Assembly (NCBI RefSeq): GCF_947507565.1
Contig: NC_089186.1
Span: 1,302,001 to 1,366,000 of the forward strand
Length of the DNA stretch: 64,000 nt
Source of the DNA: Oscarella lobularis
Lineage: Eukaryota; Porifera; Homoscleromorpha; Homosclerophorida; Oscarellidae
Reading direction: 5' to 3'
This document shows positions 23,172 through 34,194 of this stretch, piece after piece. A program made the position numbers and the translations under genes. The notes below the pieces were generated by a model. It was given only the letters and a program-made list of their open reading frames with translations, had not been told where the DNA came from and searched no databases. Every line of letters begins with the position of its first letter. Position 1 is the first letter of the stretch.

Positions 23172-23344
23172 GGGTACCGTATTTGACCGATTTAAAGCCG
23201 GGCTCAAATAAACGCCGGGTCTCGCTAAACATCAAACTATTGTATGCACATTTGCAAGAATTAGGGCACAAGGAACAAAAAAGGTTTGAGTTTGACCCGC
23301 CGGAAGGAAATAGACGCCCGGCGTTTATTCGGTCAAATACCGTA
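23172..23344. mobile_element. Short inverted-repeat element (MITE-like)
   Basis: Left end taccgtatttgaccg... followed by aataaacgccggg; the right end is the inverse, cccggcgtttattcggtcaaataccgta. Arms are about 30 bp, imperfect on the left. No coding capacity in about 170 bp. Confidence 0.8.
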
Positions 23345-23424
23345 TGTCTCTAAGTCTTACTCGATCGTGCTCCTTTTTCGAAGTTCTTTTAATGCTAGTC
23401 TCCGCTAGGCCATGTCTTCGCCTT

Positions 23425-23540
23425 AATTAAGGCCCGTTCACATTAGCTAACGCTAGGCTTGCGTCCGTACAGCGTCAGCGTCAATAGCGTTCACAGTATA
23501 GAACGCTGACGCTGACGCTCGCCCATGCGTCCGTCCAGCG
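23425..23540. repeat. Hairpin-forming inverted repeat
   Basis: gcgtcagcgtcaatagcgttc pairs with gaacgctgacgctgacgc across an 8-base loop, flanked by further gcgtc repeats. It lies in non-coding sequence after K3 and may be a degenerate transposon end. Confidence 0.7.
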
Positions 23541-24500
23541 TCCAGCGCAGCGTTCGTAATTCCCAGGTCTCCAGCTTCTCTCCCAGGGAGAAGTTTAGGG
23601 GGTTAGGAGAGGCCTTGGGCTACGGCTACACGATGCCCGACGGCGTGATTCTCTGCGCCGTCGATAGGGATTACGTAACGAGAACGATGTTTGGCACTTC
23701 TGTCTGACAAATAACGCGTTCTGTAGGTTCGTTATGAATAGCACGGATAGCGAGCTCTCGCGGTCTGAGTCCTTCGATATTCAAATTGAAAAACGAATAA
23801 GACGCCGGGCCCCGGTCCGGGACTTCAAGTTGGTCGTCCAATAATTAATGAAATTTAATAAATTAATTATTACATATGAATTAAGTGTTGCGATTAGTAT
23901 AGAAAATGCGTTCGCCTCCATCACAAGGGATGTCTCGCTTTCTGCCGTCGTTATCACGACATCACAGTCATGGATGAACACCTCCTACGTACGTGGTTAT
24001 CCTCACCAAATCAACTTGAACACTTGTCCGGTTTTGCCAAACCATATTTTGTGAAACTAAATTTGAAGAGCGGTGCGTCGATTAGATTTCCCGTTTCCTC
24101 GCTCTGATTTAGATGCCGGGAACTGCACGGCTACGTTGTTGCTTTCTCCAATAATAATTGCCCTTCGTCGCAATTGTGATCAACGTACTGTACAAGTATA
24201 TATCGGCGCCGGTCGTCTCAGTTGATCTGTGCCGAGTCCCGGCGAGCACGGCGGCAGAGAATCAGACGCCGTATAGAAAGTGCGTACTTACATAAATCAT
24301 CTATCTAAAACGCGGGCATTGATTGGTCATAGGGGAATAAATATCACTGAGTGCGCATGCGTTTGTCATTCTTGTCCTTCTATGTTGCGATGGGTTCGTT
24401 CTCCTCGAGAGAAGACGTGGAGCTCGAGCGACTGTGGCGTGTATGCTATCATGGAGCGAAAAACATTGTTATTAGCTTACCGTCTTTGACAGAGGGTACG
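23541..24500. other. Gene-poor stretch shared with 59.6-60.2 kb
   Basis: No gene called. Short coding-like pieces (for example YVTRTMFGTS near 23670) recur as YVAGTMFG-like sequence near 59695, and the AT-rich stretch 23840-23990 with tcatcacgacatcac resembles 59855-59965. This is flank copied together with kinase copies. Confidence 0.5.
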
Positions 24501-24519
24501 TCGGAAGGAACTCGAAAAG

Positions 24520-27500
24520 TATACCGGTATCTTCTGCCCTTGATCGATTGGCCGGGCTAATTGAGAAGAGGAATCACGATAAATTGTGTCATATTCTTTC
24601 TCCGGAAAAGAGATCTCGATTTGAGGAGGTATCGCGTTCGATCTCTCGTTCCTGGTTCTAAGCTGCACATCTCTTTTTCGTTAGTTTGATCGTGGCTTGT
24701 CATTACTTCACTATGTGGCGGGAAGGCAGTTTGAGACGGAAAAAGAAGCCGATGATTGGCTCAGCTGTGCGCTTAATTAAGCACAAAAATCAACACATTG
24801 ATATTGCACCAGAAGGGGTATTATATAAATACATGTACGTTTTGGATTGGTTAGATATATGCTACGGGCATGCAGTTTGATACACTCCGCCCACTTCACT
24901 ACGCCTGTGAGTGGGGAAGTATATTTGGCGTTCAATGGCTCGTCCGTCACGGTGCAAAAGTTAACCTTAGAGTCAGCAGAGTATGATTTGAAATCGATTT
25001 AAAGGGTTCCTTACTCATCTACCATCACTCTTGTTTAGAATGGACGTACGCCTTATTCTTTTGCCTGTGCGAATTCAGTTCACACAATGGAGAAAATGCT
25101 CTATCTTGAAGAACTCGGCTACAATTTGTCATCACATGACATTGTAACAGAATTGCTATCAACACTGTGCTACCAATAACTTTGATTGATTGATTGATTG
25201 ACTGGTAATAGGTTTGGGCAGCTTCTAATGAATTCTTGTCTTCTGAAAAGGCTCATAAGATTTTTCATTATCTTGTGAATGAAAAGGGACTAAGCGTCAA
25301 CTCCATCAATAATGTGATAACTGATGTGCTCTTCTTTGCTACATGTGCAATATTATATTACAGTATGTAGTATAAGAACACTCCTCTGCATCTTGGGAGC
25401 GTTTTTGGAGTGGAATGGCTCGTAAAACACAATGCCGCTATCAATAGCGTCAACAAGGTTAGAAGGCGTCACTTGTGACACTTTTATTCTTACTTCATCT
25501 CTTCAGTTCGGCATAACGCCTTTCATGTATGCGTGTTCTAGTACCGTCGATCGTTCCAAGAAAGTTCGCTACTTGGATCAAAAAGGAGCTGACCAGGGAG
25601 CTGACTGTCAAGCAAATGATCACGTATGATGTTGTTCATTTGCTACAAAGTCGGTGAACAACTGTCTATTTTTTCAGGAAGGGAAGACGGCTTTGTTTTA
25701 TGCCATCACTAACGACTTCATGTGCGAAGATGACAAAATGAAAGATGTTCTTGAATATCTTGTTATTACAAAAGGCATTGATATCAATTCTGTTGATAAG
25801 GTGGCAATTATTTATGTTGCACATAGTTTGGGCGAGAAATACGTTTTAGGGCGGAAGAACACCCTTTTTGTACGAATTTGAACTTCGTTTTTCTTTTTTC
25901 GTAATTCATCAACTAATTTAATTAGGAGCCAATGTTTCTGCCACAGATAAGGCGAGTCATAATTTTCATTATTGATTTTGTTCGTTATTTATGCAAATCT
26001 TTGCAGAACAAACAGAATGCCTTGCATATAGTTTCACAGAGCTATTACAAGGTAGACAAGACAATTATTGATCTATTGATTGAGAAGGGTGTTGACATCA
26101 CGTGCCAAGACAAGGTGACATTTTTTGTTTAAAACTAGAAAGATTTATGAACTTGATCTTTAGTTTGGGAAGGCGCCTCATCAGGTGGCATCCAACGGTG
26201 AAAGGAGAGCTCTCCTTCGACAGTATTACGTACGCCGTCATTTTCATTCGGTTTCCGTACGTATTTAGTGTAATAGGATGCCGCCCGATTTTCTGTTCTT
26301 CAACAACGAGAAATGGTTCGTCCTGATTCGATGAAAGTCTGCGTTGTTGGAGATGAAATGGCGGGAAAGACGACGTTCGTCAATTCTCTTCTCCAACTTG
26401 GTTGTCCCCCACCCAAAGAAGAAGATCGTACACACGGCGTTGCAATTTACAACTGTCAAATTCCGGGAGTAGGCAAAGGATCGACGTGGGACTTCGGTGC
26501 CCAGCCGACATTCCACAGCGCACACGGTCTCTTCTTTCAAAAGACCAATACAATTTTCTGCCTTGTTCTTCCGATTCAAGAAAAGATTTATCCAGATACG
26601 GTTCGTCGTCTTCTAAAAGAAGGACTGTATTGGTGTGCGTTTTCTAAGGCTGCGATGCGAACGCTTCTGACTCACTCAAAGTCACGCATTTCCCTTGTCG
26701 TAATCTTTAATCTCATTGCTTTTAATGAGAACGAAGAACTTGAAATAAGATTTCTGAAAGAAGTCGGGCAATGTCTTCAGGAAGAATTTGAAGGTACGTT
26801 TCAAATTTCACACATGTTTAAAATGGATTGCAGCAAGAGCCATTCAAAGCGCATGAACGTCTGCCGAAAAGTACTGAAAAAATTCGCGAAGAGATCCTTG
26901 AGGTACTGAAAATAGAAGACTAAAATTGACGCAATCATTTCTTGGCACTAGAAAGCTGACGATGTTCCCAAACTATGCCAAGCCATTGAAAACCATTTTA
27001 CTCTTCCTGATGGCAGGAGAAGGAGCCCATTGGCATATTTCTTGGCGGCTGATGAGTTTGAGAAGTGGGTCGCTGAAGAAGTTGGCATCAAATTGGCTGA
27101 GGACGAGAAAAAAGTAGCTGTTGAGTATCTCGACTCCTGCGGAATAGTATGTTAATTTGTCTTTAATTTGTTTTGTATTACATTTTCACATTTAGATTAT
27201 CAATCTTGGTCGTCAAATTTGTGTTCGGTCCTCTTCTCGCTCCTTCCAAATTTGTTTTCGGCATGCCTCGTGAAAACTCAGGCAAGGCGTCAAAAGAAGA
27301 CATCGCGTCAGCTCTACGAATGTTTATAAGTTATCTTAAGCGAAATGGCGCTCCATCTCCGTTTGTTGTGTTAGCCGACGACGCAATTGAAGTTCTTCTG
27401 TACCTGGAACTGTGCTATCCAGTAGAAGGCAAGCTGGAGTGTATCAGATTACAGCTCTTCTTGACGATGCGATTCCTGCCGACGTTTGGTGTAAAGATTG

Positions 27501-28382
27501 CTCGATGGACGTGTATCGTGGGCAACGATACGAGTGTACCCGCTCCAACGACATCATCTCGCCGTCTTCGTTCGTAATTCTTTAATGTCGTTGCTATCAC
27601 ATTCCAAACGTAAGCCACAAAGCTTGGAAGGACGGCGTCAAGTTAGTGAAAATCGCCGGTAGCAAAGTGATCCAGTGTCTCCTCACAATGGGCTTGAAGA
27701 AGGGACGCTATTGCATTGACGTCATCGTTCAATGGTCGAGCAGAGACCAATGTGAAACGGTGGCGAAGGAGTTCCTCGACGAACTAAAATCAATGATCGC
27801 TCAAGTGTGCGACGAAAGGAGCCCAGGAGTTATTGTCAACTGGTTCTATTTGGACAGTTCTCATCTCCAACAACTCAGCGAAGACGCGGCCATTTACTCG
27901 TCACGTGAAGTAGATCAAAAGTCACTGGCGACTGTTTTGATGACAGAATCTTTTCTGCGCGACCGGAAGGAGATATTTTTTGTTGTGTCAAAGACTTGGT
28001 GATAATTGTACCTGGGAAACGTTGCGCTCCAGGTATGCCGAAACGTTCTCTTCAAATTTTTACTATTATTTTTTCGTTTTAGGACTATTTCCTGCCGATA
28101 AAGAGCTGGTGTCCGACCATCTGTTTAGAGCCTGCGCAGCCGTCAACGGAGCAGATTGGGAAAGAATGAGTTTTGCCTTGGGTATTACCTCGGATGATCG
28201 TTTCAACATTAAGAAAAGCGGCAGTCTCGTCGAGATTCTTCGACTGAGCGTTCTGGAGCTCTGGAAAAAAACAGACAAAAGCGCCGACAGTAGGATTACT
28301 TCTTCAATTGCTTGGGATGGGAGCTGGCATTGGGCGATATGCCATCGAAACAGAACACGATGTTCTTTTTGGAAATCAATAG
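24520..28382 (+). pseudogene. Decayed ankyrin-Roc-COR-death domain gene (paralogue G)
   Basis: Same exon plan as the two minus-strand paralogues. N-terminal exon 24520-24630 (ALDRLAGLIEKRN), then RGLSLLHYVAGRQFETEKEADDW (24690-24770) hit by an AATTAA insertion with an in-frame stop. Ankyrin exons lie at 24880-26210, one reduced to GANVSATDK. The Roc-like exon (26275-26905) has P-loop GDEMAGKTT. Lesions include one missing base in an A run near 26880 (paralogues read IREE), a frame change near 27430, an in-frame TAA near 27583, and an extra base near 28275. COR pieces are at 26970-27150 and 27200-27990. The death domain exon begins near 28083 (FPADKELVSDHL) and ends FGNQ with TAG at 28380. Many lesions make it a pseudogene. 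Confidence 0.85.
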
Positions 28383-28559
28383 AGATTTCTCCCTTTTTGG
28401 CGTTATTTGTTATCGTTCTTCGACCTTTTTGTAGTTGCTCTTTTGAGTTTTTCCAGTATGTTTTCGCAAATTTTTTTTGGTACACACTGGGATAGCTAGT
28501 CGATGCAGCCATGCAGGGGCTACTGTAGGCTGGCGGACTGGCTGGCATAGACGAGGCAA

Positions 28560-29460
28560 ATTTTTTGTGTAATTTTTGCTGCTTTTTATTTCTAGCAAAC
28601 AAAATTCCGTGAGACGACTGTAGTTAATGAATCAATGCAGGTTATTTAGCGCGCTTTTGAACATTTCCTTCTTCGTTTCTTCTTTTGGTTTTCTTTCGAT
28701 TTTGACGAAGAAAGGCGATGCCTAAGCGAAATCATCGCCTAGACAAGACGAACAGCAAGCGGAGATAGTCGTCAGCAATGTGAGGCCTTCTGGGAAGAAA
28801 CAAGAGCAAAAACTCGAATCGCGATTTCAGGAAGAAGTCCTATCTGCACAATCGGCATTCAAAATGCACAATCGGCATTCAAAAAACCAAAAGGTTCCAA
28901 ATCTATGGCTGCTTTCACGGAGAAAACGTAAGATTCTCACACAACTTGACGAGGCCCTAATTTGTTTATAGAAGCTCAAAATCGTATTGCAGACGCTAAC
29001 ATCTTATCCTCACCACAAGAGCGGCGAGGTATTGTTTGGTTTATGAACAGCATAGTCTATATCTGTTGTCAAACTACAATCGAACGGGACGGGTCGCGGT
29101 GCGTCGATTTTAAGCATGATTCTCTGCATGCTCTCGATATAGATGGCGTGAATCGATCCACCTCATGTCGGCTACGTTTATCGCGCTTTTGGGCCGTTCA
29201 AGGCCTTCTATTCAATCCGTCCGGCTGCGTAAGAGACGAGAAAACAATTCGGTATCGTTTCATCTATTTGTACCATTACGCGTCATTGGTCGTTTATGTT
29301 CTTCACGAAAGCGCAGCAGTATGGTCGATTGTAGAAGTGGCCATCTTAGGTCGATCGTTGATAGAGGGTCTGGGGCTCGAGAAACTAGGAATCCTCATAG
29401 CTCAGTTTTACGTGTACATCTTTCAATAAACGAACGATCAGGTTCGCTTGCGTTTCTTTG
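28560..29460 (+). repeat. Degenerate copy of the module that follows death-domain exons
   Basis: Begins acaaaattccgtgagacgactg and aatgaatcaatgcaggttatttagcgcgctttt, then aaggcgat..., caagcaaaaactcg and aaagctcaaaatcgtattgcagacgct (EAQNRIADAN). The same parts occur in the same order after every death-domain copy in the window. 28843-28880 contains a direct duplication of ttcaaaatgcacaatcggca-type sequence. Confidence 0.65.
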
Positions 29461-29769
29461 TCGCGTGACGTTGATTGTTTTTTTGGTCATAAATTTTTCA
29501 TTGGTAGAGACGGGTTTTGTTATGTTTCTCGTATCGATTCGGAGCAAGCTATTCATGCGACGATGCACTTAGGTAAGAACGCTTTCGTCATGTCTCCTTA
29601 GAGGACCGAGCACATTTTGCTCCGTTGATGTCGGTGTTGATATAGCTCAATGAAACTAGACGAGAGGCAGTGGAGCATGGCCGGATGAGCCGAGCATGGT
29701 CGTCACTCGTTCTGCAGGCCTTTTTGATACCCCTGGAGAGTTTCTGAGTGGCGGGCTGGCTTGGACGTT

Positions 29770-30140
29770 GCATGTAACATGTGTCAATTAAATGAATCAA
29801 TGCCGGTTATTTAGCGCGCTTTGACTCATTTTTGCTTTTCGCTTTCTTTTCGATTTTTACACAGAGAAGGCGATTGTCAAGCGAAATGCGACGTGACAAC
29901 AAGACAAAGTACCAACGGAAGTACAGGTTGGAAAGGTGAGACCTCCTACGGAGAAACAAAAGCAAAACCTTTCATTCACGATGTTAGGAAGAAGTCCCTT
30001 GGCCACAATCGGGTTCCAGCTCAACAAAAAAGCCGAACGTATGGCCGCTTTCACGGAGAACGCGGATTCTCACACGAGGGCCTCCTTTGTGTTTGGAGCT
30101 CAGATCTATCGCTTTGGCATAAAGAATCTTAATGGGACAC
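29770..30140 (+). repeat. Death-domain downstream module, copy
   Basis: Starts aattaaatgaatcaatgccggttatttagcgcgctttg, then acagagaaggcgat, an HRE-G-coding-like segment, a donor-like aaaggtgag, then FTMLGRSPLATIGFQLNKK-like coding and an exon-like gctcagatctatcg. Near-identical copies at 34925, 55290 and 60850 (+) and 39450-39770 (-). It carries stops, so it is a repeat or decayed 3' gene part. It opens the left block of the large segmental duplication. Confidence 0.7.
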
Positions 30141-30198
30141 AGACGTCAGGCCTGCAGCGCCATCTACCACATGCACCCAGTCGTACGATGTCCAGATA

Positions 30199-30530
30199 GT
30201 TATATAACGGCACGTGACTGCGAGCCAATCAGGAGCGCTCATTAGAGTGGTGTATCTCGGTTATCCCACTCTTCCGGTCTATACACCACTCTTCCGGCCG
30301 ATACACCACTCATCCGGGTTAAAAGTAGCAGATCGCGTTCGAATTCGCGCTCCTGATGGGCTCGCAATCGCGTCCCATTACATAAGCTAATTACACAACT
30401 ACTAACGCTCGTGGGATACGCTATTTAGACCACTCGGGCGGGGGTCTGGCCCTCGGCTTCGCCTCGGGCCACAACCCCGCCCCTCGTGCTCTAAATAGCG
30501 TATCCCATTCGCCGTAGTTGTGTAACATAT
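30199..30530. mobile_element. Inserted element with nested inverted repeats
   Basis: The sister block at 55704-55730 reads straight through (gtccagatagatagacgtcagg), whereas here about 330 bp is inserted. Inside are two inverted-repeat pairs: cgagccaatcaggagcgc / gcgctcctgatgggctcg (about 30220-30365) and cacaactac...gggatacgctatttaga / tctaaatagcgtatccc...gtagttgtg (about 30394-30524). The second encloses a C/G-rich core with ggccctcggcttcgcctcgggcc. Ends are ttatataac and gtaacatata. Non-autonomous. Confidence 0.8.
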
Positions 30531-30539
30531 ACATAGACG

Positions 30540-31109
30540 TCAGGATTTGTGTCGCAACAGGCATGCACATATGCAAGCAAATTAGGGTATGCATTCCAAC
30601 TAGAATTCAACGCCGTCGCCGGAAGAGGTACCAAAGCGACCATACAGGTCTACTCAGCGCCAGCAGCAGCATCCAGCGTGATCCTTAATTGAAAACCGTC
30701 GCACAGAGCAACCAGCGGATTCCCGTCAAAGAAGCGTCGCAATCTCCTTACGCGGATGCGTAGTTGTGTTGCGTATAAAGAGAAGAGGGTGTGTGGGCCT
30801 TTTAATTAATTAAGTACGGGTTATTGATGCCGTCCTCTATCTGCAAAGTGTGTCTGCACCATGTACCCTAATGTATAATTCTGGTACTCACCGGCAGCGA
30901 ATGACGACAGAACGTCAACAAACCAGCCTTCGCGTAAGAGAGAGCAACAACTGAATGCAAGACTTTGATTACCTCAACAACAAAAAGCACAGCAGCTAGT
31001 TGCATACAAGACAGACGCACAGCAGAATCGCACTACTGCCCAGCAAACTGCAAGAAAGACACCAACTTTGTTTTCGCAGCGAATGGATACATAAGTAACC
31101 CAAAGGCTG
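30540..31109. other. Duplicated flank 3' of the secreted gene
   Basis: Matches 55715-56360 closely. A minus-strand coding-like segment (AAVLF.VEVIKVLHSVVAL) lies at about 30900-31010 but has two extra bases that break the frame kept in the 56.2 kb copy. Another minus-strand coding-like piece, RRFFDGNPLVALCDGF, is near 30690-30740. No confident gene. Confidence 0.5.
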
Positions 31110-32047
31110 TCAACGAACAAAAACATATCCAATGGAGACTATGTTTTTGTTGCCGTTGTCTGCACCGCATGCGGCAACGTTTCCACAAGTATTGTTTGAT
31201 GCACCTGGCAAGCACTGGTTGCCAACAAAGCCGCCAATTCCGAGCCAAGAGTCAGCAGATTTACAGTTATTCTCATTGTTGCCAAGTATCCCAATTCTCA
31301 CGCGGCCCCTACTACCAGCAAGTTCTGAGCGGCAGTTGAATCCTTCCTATGAAAGCAACCATAATGTAGAAATCTGCATATGCACATTAAAATCCATACC
31401 CTGTTGCAATTGCGCTGAAGAGAAGAGTCTGGAACTAGAGTCTTCCAAGCTGATCGGCCAAGATCAGTAGGATGATGCTCGTCATTGCTCATGAGATCTT
31501 TCATAGAAGCGGCAGGCTGATCCAAGACCAGTTCGTTCAGCGTTTCTCCCGTTTTCAATAGAAGAAGAACTTCGTCAAAAGGTACTGTGTAATACGATTC
31601 GAGTTTGGCTTCGGTGTCGTCCAAGTCGACCTTTTCCGGATTGTAGACTTGTGAGTCTCCCCATAGACTGCTATCGTATGTGAATTTTATCGAATTGCCG
31701 TTCACTTTCATAATCAGAGTCCACCCGTCTGCGAGACAGTACGTCTAGAACATACGTTGCAAAAATTCTCAACAGAAAACCGAGCTGCTTTACAGAAAAC
31801 GCGGATGACGAGGTCGAAGGCTGAATGCTGTGTATTCCAGGCTGGAATTGTGGATCCAATGCCAGCGTCAAGCACGAATGATTAATGCGTGGAGCGCGGC
31901 CGATGGAAGTTTTGTTCTTAGGCGCGAAACCTAACAAATGAAATTTTCAAATGCTGAAGCTGGGCGTTCTCTATTCTTACCTCGAATGCCGTGAGACGCA
32001 GAAACTGCGTTGAGAGAAAGGACGAGAAAGAAAAGCGTCTGTAGCAT
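31110..32047 (-). CDS. Secreted fibrinogen-like domain protein, copy A
   Basis: Extracellular protein. Exon 1 (32047-31981) gives a clean signal peptide, MLQTLFFLVLSLNAVSASHG. Exon 2 (about 31928-31750) holds LTLALDPQFQPGIHS. Exon 3 (about 31745-31425) begins TYCLADGWTLIMKVNG, the start typical of fibrinogen-related (FReD-like) domains, followed by KFTYDSSLW, NTVPFDE-like YTVPFDEVLLLL and the LGRSAWKTLVP block. Exon 4 (about 31340-31110) encodes EGFNCRSE, RVRIGILGNNENNCKSADSW, several Cys, and ends SIGYVFVR. The repeated N/C-rich pattern and terminal YVFVR are familiar from cnidarian and sponge fibrinogen-like proteins, but the exact family is uncertain. A recognition or adhesion role is inference. 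Its sister lies at 56362-57296. Confidence 0.75.
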
Positions 32048-32118
32048 TTTAGCTATCTTGCTCACTGCTGCCGCTAGACTTTCGATGCGGCATGTGAGGA
32101 ACTGAAAGCGAACCTCGC

Positions 32119-32127
32119 CTATATAGG
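32119..32127 (-). promoter_or_regulatory. TATA box of secreted gene copy A
   Basis: ctatatagg on the minus strand about 70 bp upstream of the ATG at 32047; the same box occurs at the equivalent place before copy B. Confidence 0.6.
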
Positions 32128-32159
32128 GCTTTCTTTGATGTAAGTTGATTATTCTGTAC

Positions 32160-32394
32160 AAATTAACAGATGACGGGAGTGGAAGTCATACTGAATCTCC
32201 ATTTGTAAACACATCGATGTTATCGCCTACTTCACTATAACGCTAGTAGTCCCCTTTACGTGTGCAGTAATTAATAGACTAGCCCCTATACTATGTCCAA
32301 TTGTTTTACCACTGCTGAATCAAATGAGCCAAGCTGCGTTGGCGTACTGATCCCCCCGTCTGAGCGGCGGCTGCCGCGCTAATGTCTTTATATT
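32160..32394. other. Upstream region of secreted gene copy A
   Basis: Matches 57400-57525 (cacatcgatgttatcg..., cactataacgctagtagtc). No gene seen; probable promoter-proximal sequence kept in both blocks. Confidence 0.5.
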
Positions 32395-32515
32395 TGCATG
32401 ATCTGCATATCATAACTTCCTTCACTTCCTTCGCTTCCTTCGCTTCCTTCACTTCCTTCTTTTATTTCTCTAACTTCCTTCAATTCTTTCGCTTCCTTCC
32501 CTTCCTTAGGAGCCT
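32395..32515. repeat. (cttccttcr)n simple repeat
   Basis: About 12 units of cttccttcactt/cttccttcgctt. The inverse, gaaggaagtgaagg, lies at 57600-57690, showing that this piece is inverted between the duplicated blocks. Confidence 0.85.
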
Positions 32516-32539
32516 GCTATGGCGGCTCTTACTTGCGTG

Positions 32540-32875
32540 AGCCTGGATAACATGCAGGCTGCTTGTTTGTGGGACGTGGATATAAGGCGTGGGTTGCTAT
32601 GGCGTCGGCTAATAAGCAGCTGGCTTCCCCAAACTTGGCTGCAGTCTCTGATTGGTCACTTAGAGTCATGTGATAAATAGACGTCATTGTAAGTGTTGGG
32701 AAAGACGTCAATCAGAGACTGCAGCCCAGTTTGGCGAAGCTCGCTGCTTATTGGCCGACGCAATAACCTACGCCCATCCACGCCTTATCCACGCCCCACA
32801 AACAAGCAGTGTTTCCAGCCTGTTATTGACACAAATATACCGCCATATCCAGGCTCACGCATGTATAACTGGCTG
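32540..32875. mobile_element. Large foldback (inverted-repeat) element
   Basis: A left arm from about 32540 (gagcctggataacatgcagg, ggcgtgggttgct, ttggctgcagtctctgattgg) is the imperfect inverse of a right arm to about 32870 (ccaatcagagactgcagcccagtttgg..., ccacgccttatccacgcccca, ccaggctcac). Arms of about 120 bp around a 50 bp centre; no coding capacity. Confidence 0.8.
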
Positions 32876-33034
32876 GATACGAGCCTATCACGTCGTTAAT
32901 TCGCTTACTTCAGTTCCTTCAGTTGTTTCTTTACTTCCTCTACCTATCTAACTCCCGTTCAAAATTTCCACTCCCAGAATTAGAAGACGAGCTATAGATT
33001 TACTTAACGATGCGACAGAGAAAAAGCCCACTCA

Positions 33035-33400
33035 ATCTTGAACACTTTATTAGCATTTCACAGCTATTGTAACCGCGAAGAAATAGTACTTCTCTTCTCT
33101 TCTTGGGCATGGCGAAACTTGGGCATTACCTCGGATGATAGTTTCAACATTTAAGAAAAGCGGCATGTATGCAGTCCCGTCGAGATTCTTCGACTCAGCG
33201 TTCTGGACCCCTAAAAAAAAACAAAAGCCCCGACAGTAGGATTACTTCTTCTTTTGCTTAGTAAGGGAGCTGGCATTGGGCGATATGCCATCGAAACAGA
33301 ATGAGATGTCCTTTTTTGGAAATTTGAAACGGTACACAGGACGAAAGCTAGTGGATGCATGCAGCCAGACCCTTCTTCACCAAACTCTGGAGAAAGGCCT
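33035..33400 (+). pseudogene. Chimeric scrap: ALIX exon piece joined to a death-domain exon piece
   Basis: 33040-33112 (aacactttattagcatttca, gcgaagaaatagtacttct, gggcatggc) matches the ALIX copy-2 intron/exon boundary at 18508-18570. It is joined directly to 33120-33320, which matches 28180-28375 of the decayed Roco gene (ttacctcggatgatagtttcaacatt, gtcgagattcttcgact, cgacagtaggattacttcttc, gcgatatgccatcgaaacaga). Neither part is in frame. Confidence 0.8.
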
Positions 33401-33790
33401 TGGGGAACGAGACTATAGACTCGATCTAGGCCGGTTGGCTGATGCCATGCACGACAAAACGAACAGCGAATGGAAATAGTCGTCAGCAATATGTGAGGCC
33501 TCCTGAGAGGAAACAAGAGCATAAACAGGAATCGCGATGCCAGAAAGAAGTCCTATCTGCACGATCGGCATTCAACAAACCAAAAGTCGCAGAATCTATG
33601 GCTGATTTCACGTAGGACTCTCACACAATTACGGTCCTCATTTGTGTTAGAAGCTCAAAATCTCATCGCAAACGCTATCTATCGCCTCCAACGCCATCGT
33701 TCTTCTGTCAGAGATTTAGTTATTATTTCCGGTTTCACTTCAGGTATTCGTTGTACGTGATCAACTTTTCTCTAAAACGTTTGTAACAGA
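33401..33790 (+). repeat. Degenerate death-domain downstream module piece
   Basis: 33480-33720 reads gtgaggcctcctgagaggaaacaagagc, cagaaagaagtcctatctgcac, gaagctcaaaatctcatcgc, matching the module elsewhere, decayed. No gene. Confidence 0.55.
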
Positions 33791-33794
33791 TTCT

Positions 33795-34035
33795 TTTCCC
33801 GCTGATGATCTGCGCTGATATCTGACAATCTGATCACAGCCTGCGCTCGCGTCAATGGGAAAATCTCGGCACTTGTCTTATCAGCTCAGACGATCTTGAC
33901 TGCATTCGCAGACGCTTTCATCCACAACTGCGCTCGTATGGTCGAAGTGCTGGAACAATGCAAAATCACCTACAGTGGGTCAGCTTCTACGATGGTTTGA
34001 GGAGTTTGAGATTATCCGAAGGGCAATCAGTAGAT
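33795..34035 (+). pseudogene. Decayed death-domain exon
   Basis: Remnant of the last Roco exon: FPADD-like start (33800), ARMVEVLEQC, then TYSGSASTMV where intact copies read PTVGQLL. Frames shift repeatedly. Nearly identical to 60433-60690, its partner in the segmental duplication. Confidence 0.7.
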
Positions 34036-34194
34036 ATTTTTATTGTTCTTACTATTTTTTGACCTACATGTAATTCTGAGCGTTTGGCTGGCTGGCTTGA
34101 GCGTTGCCGATTTTTTATTTATGATTGTTGTATGTTTTTTGTCTTTAGAAGACGAAATTCAGTAAGACAAATGGCAACATGGGAAAATCGTCGC

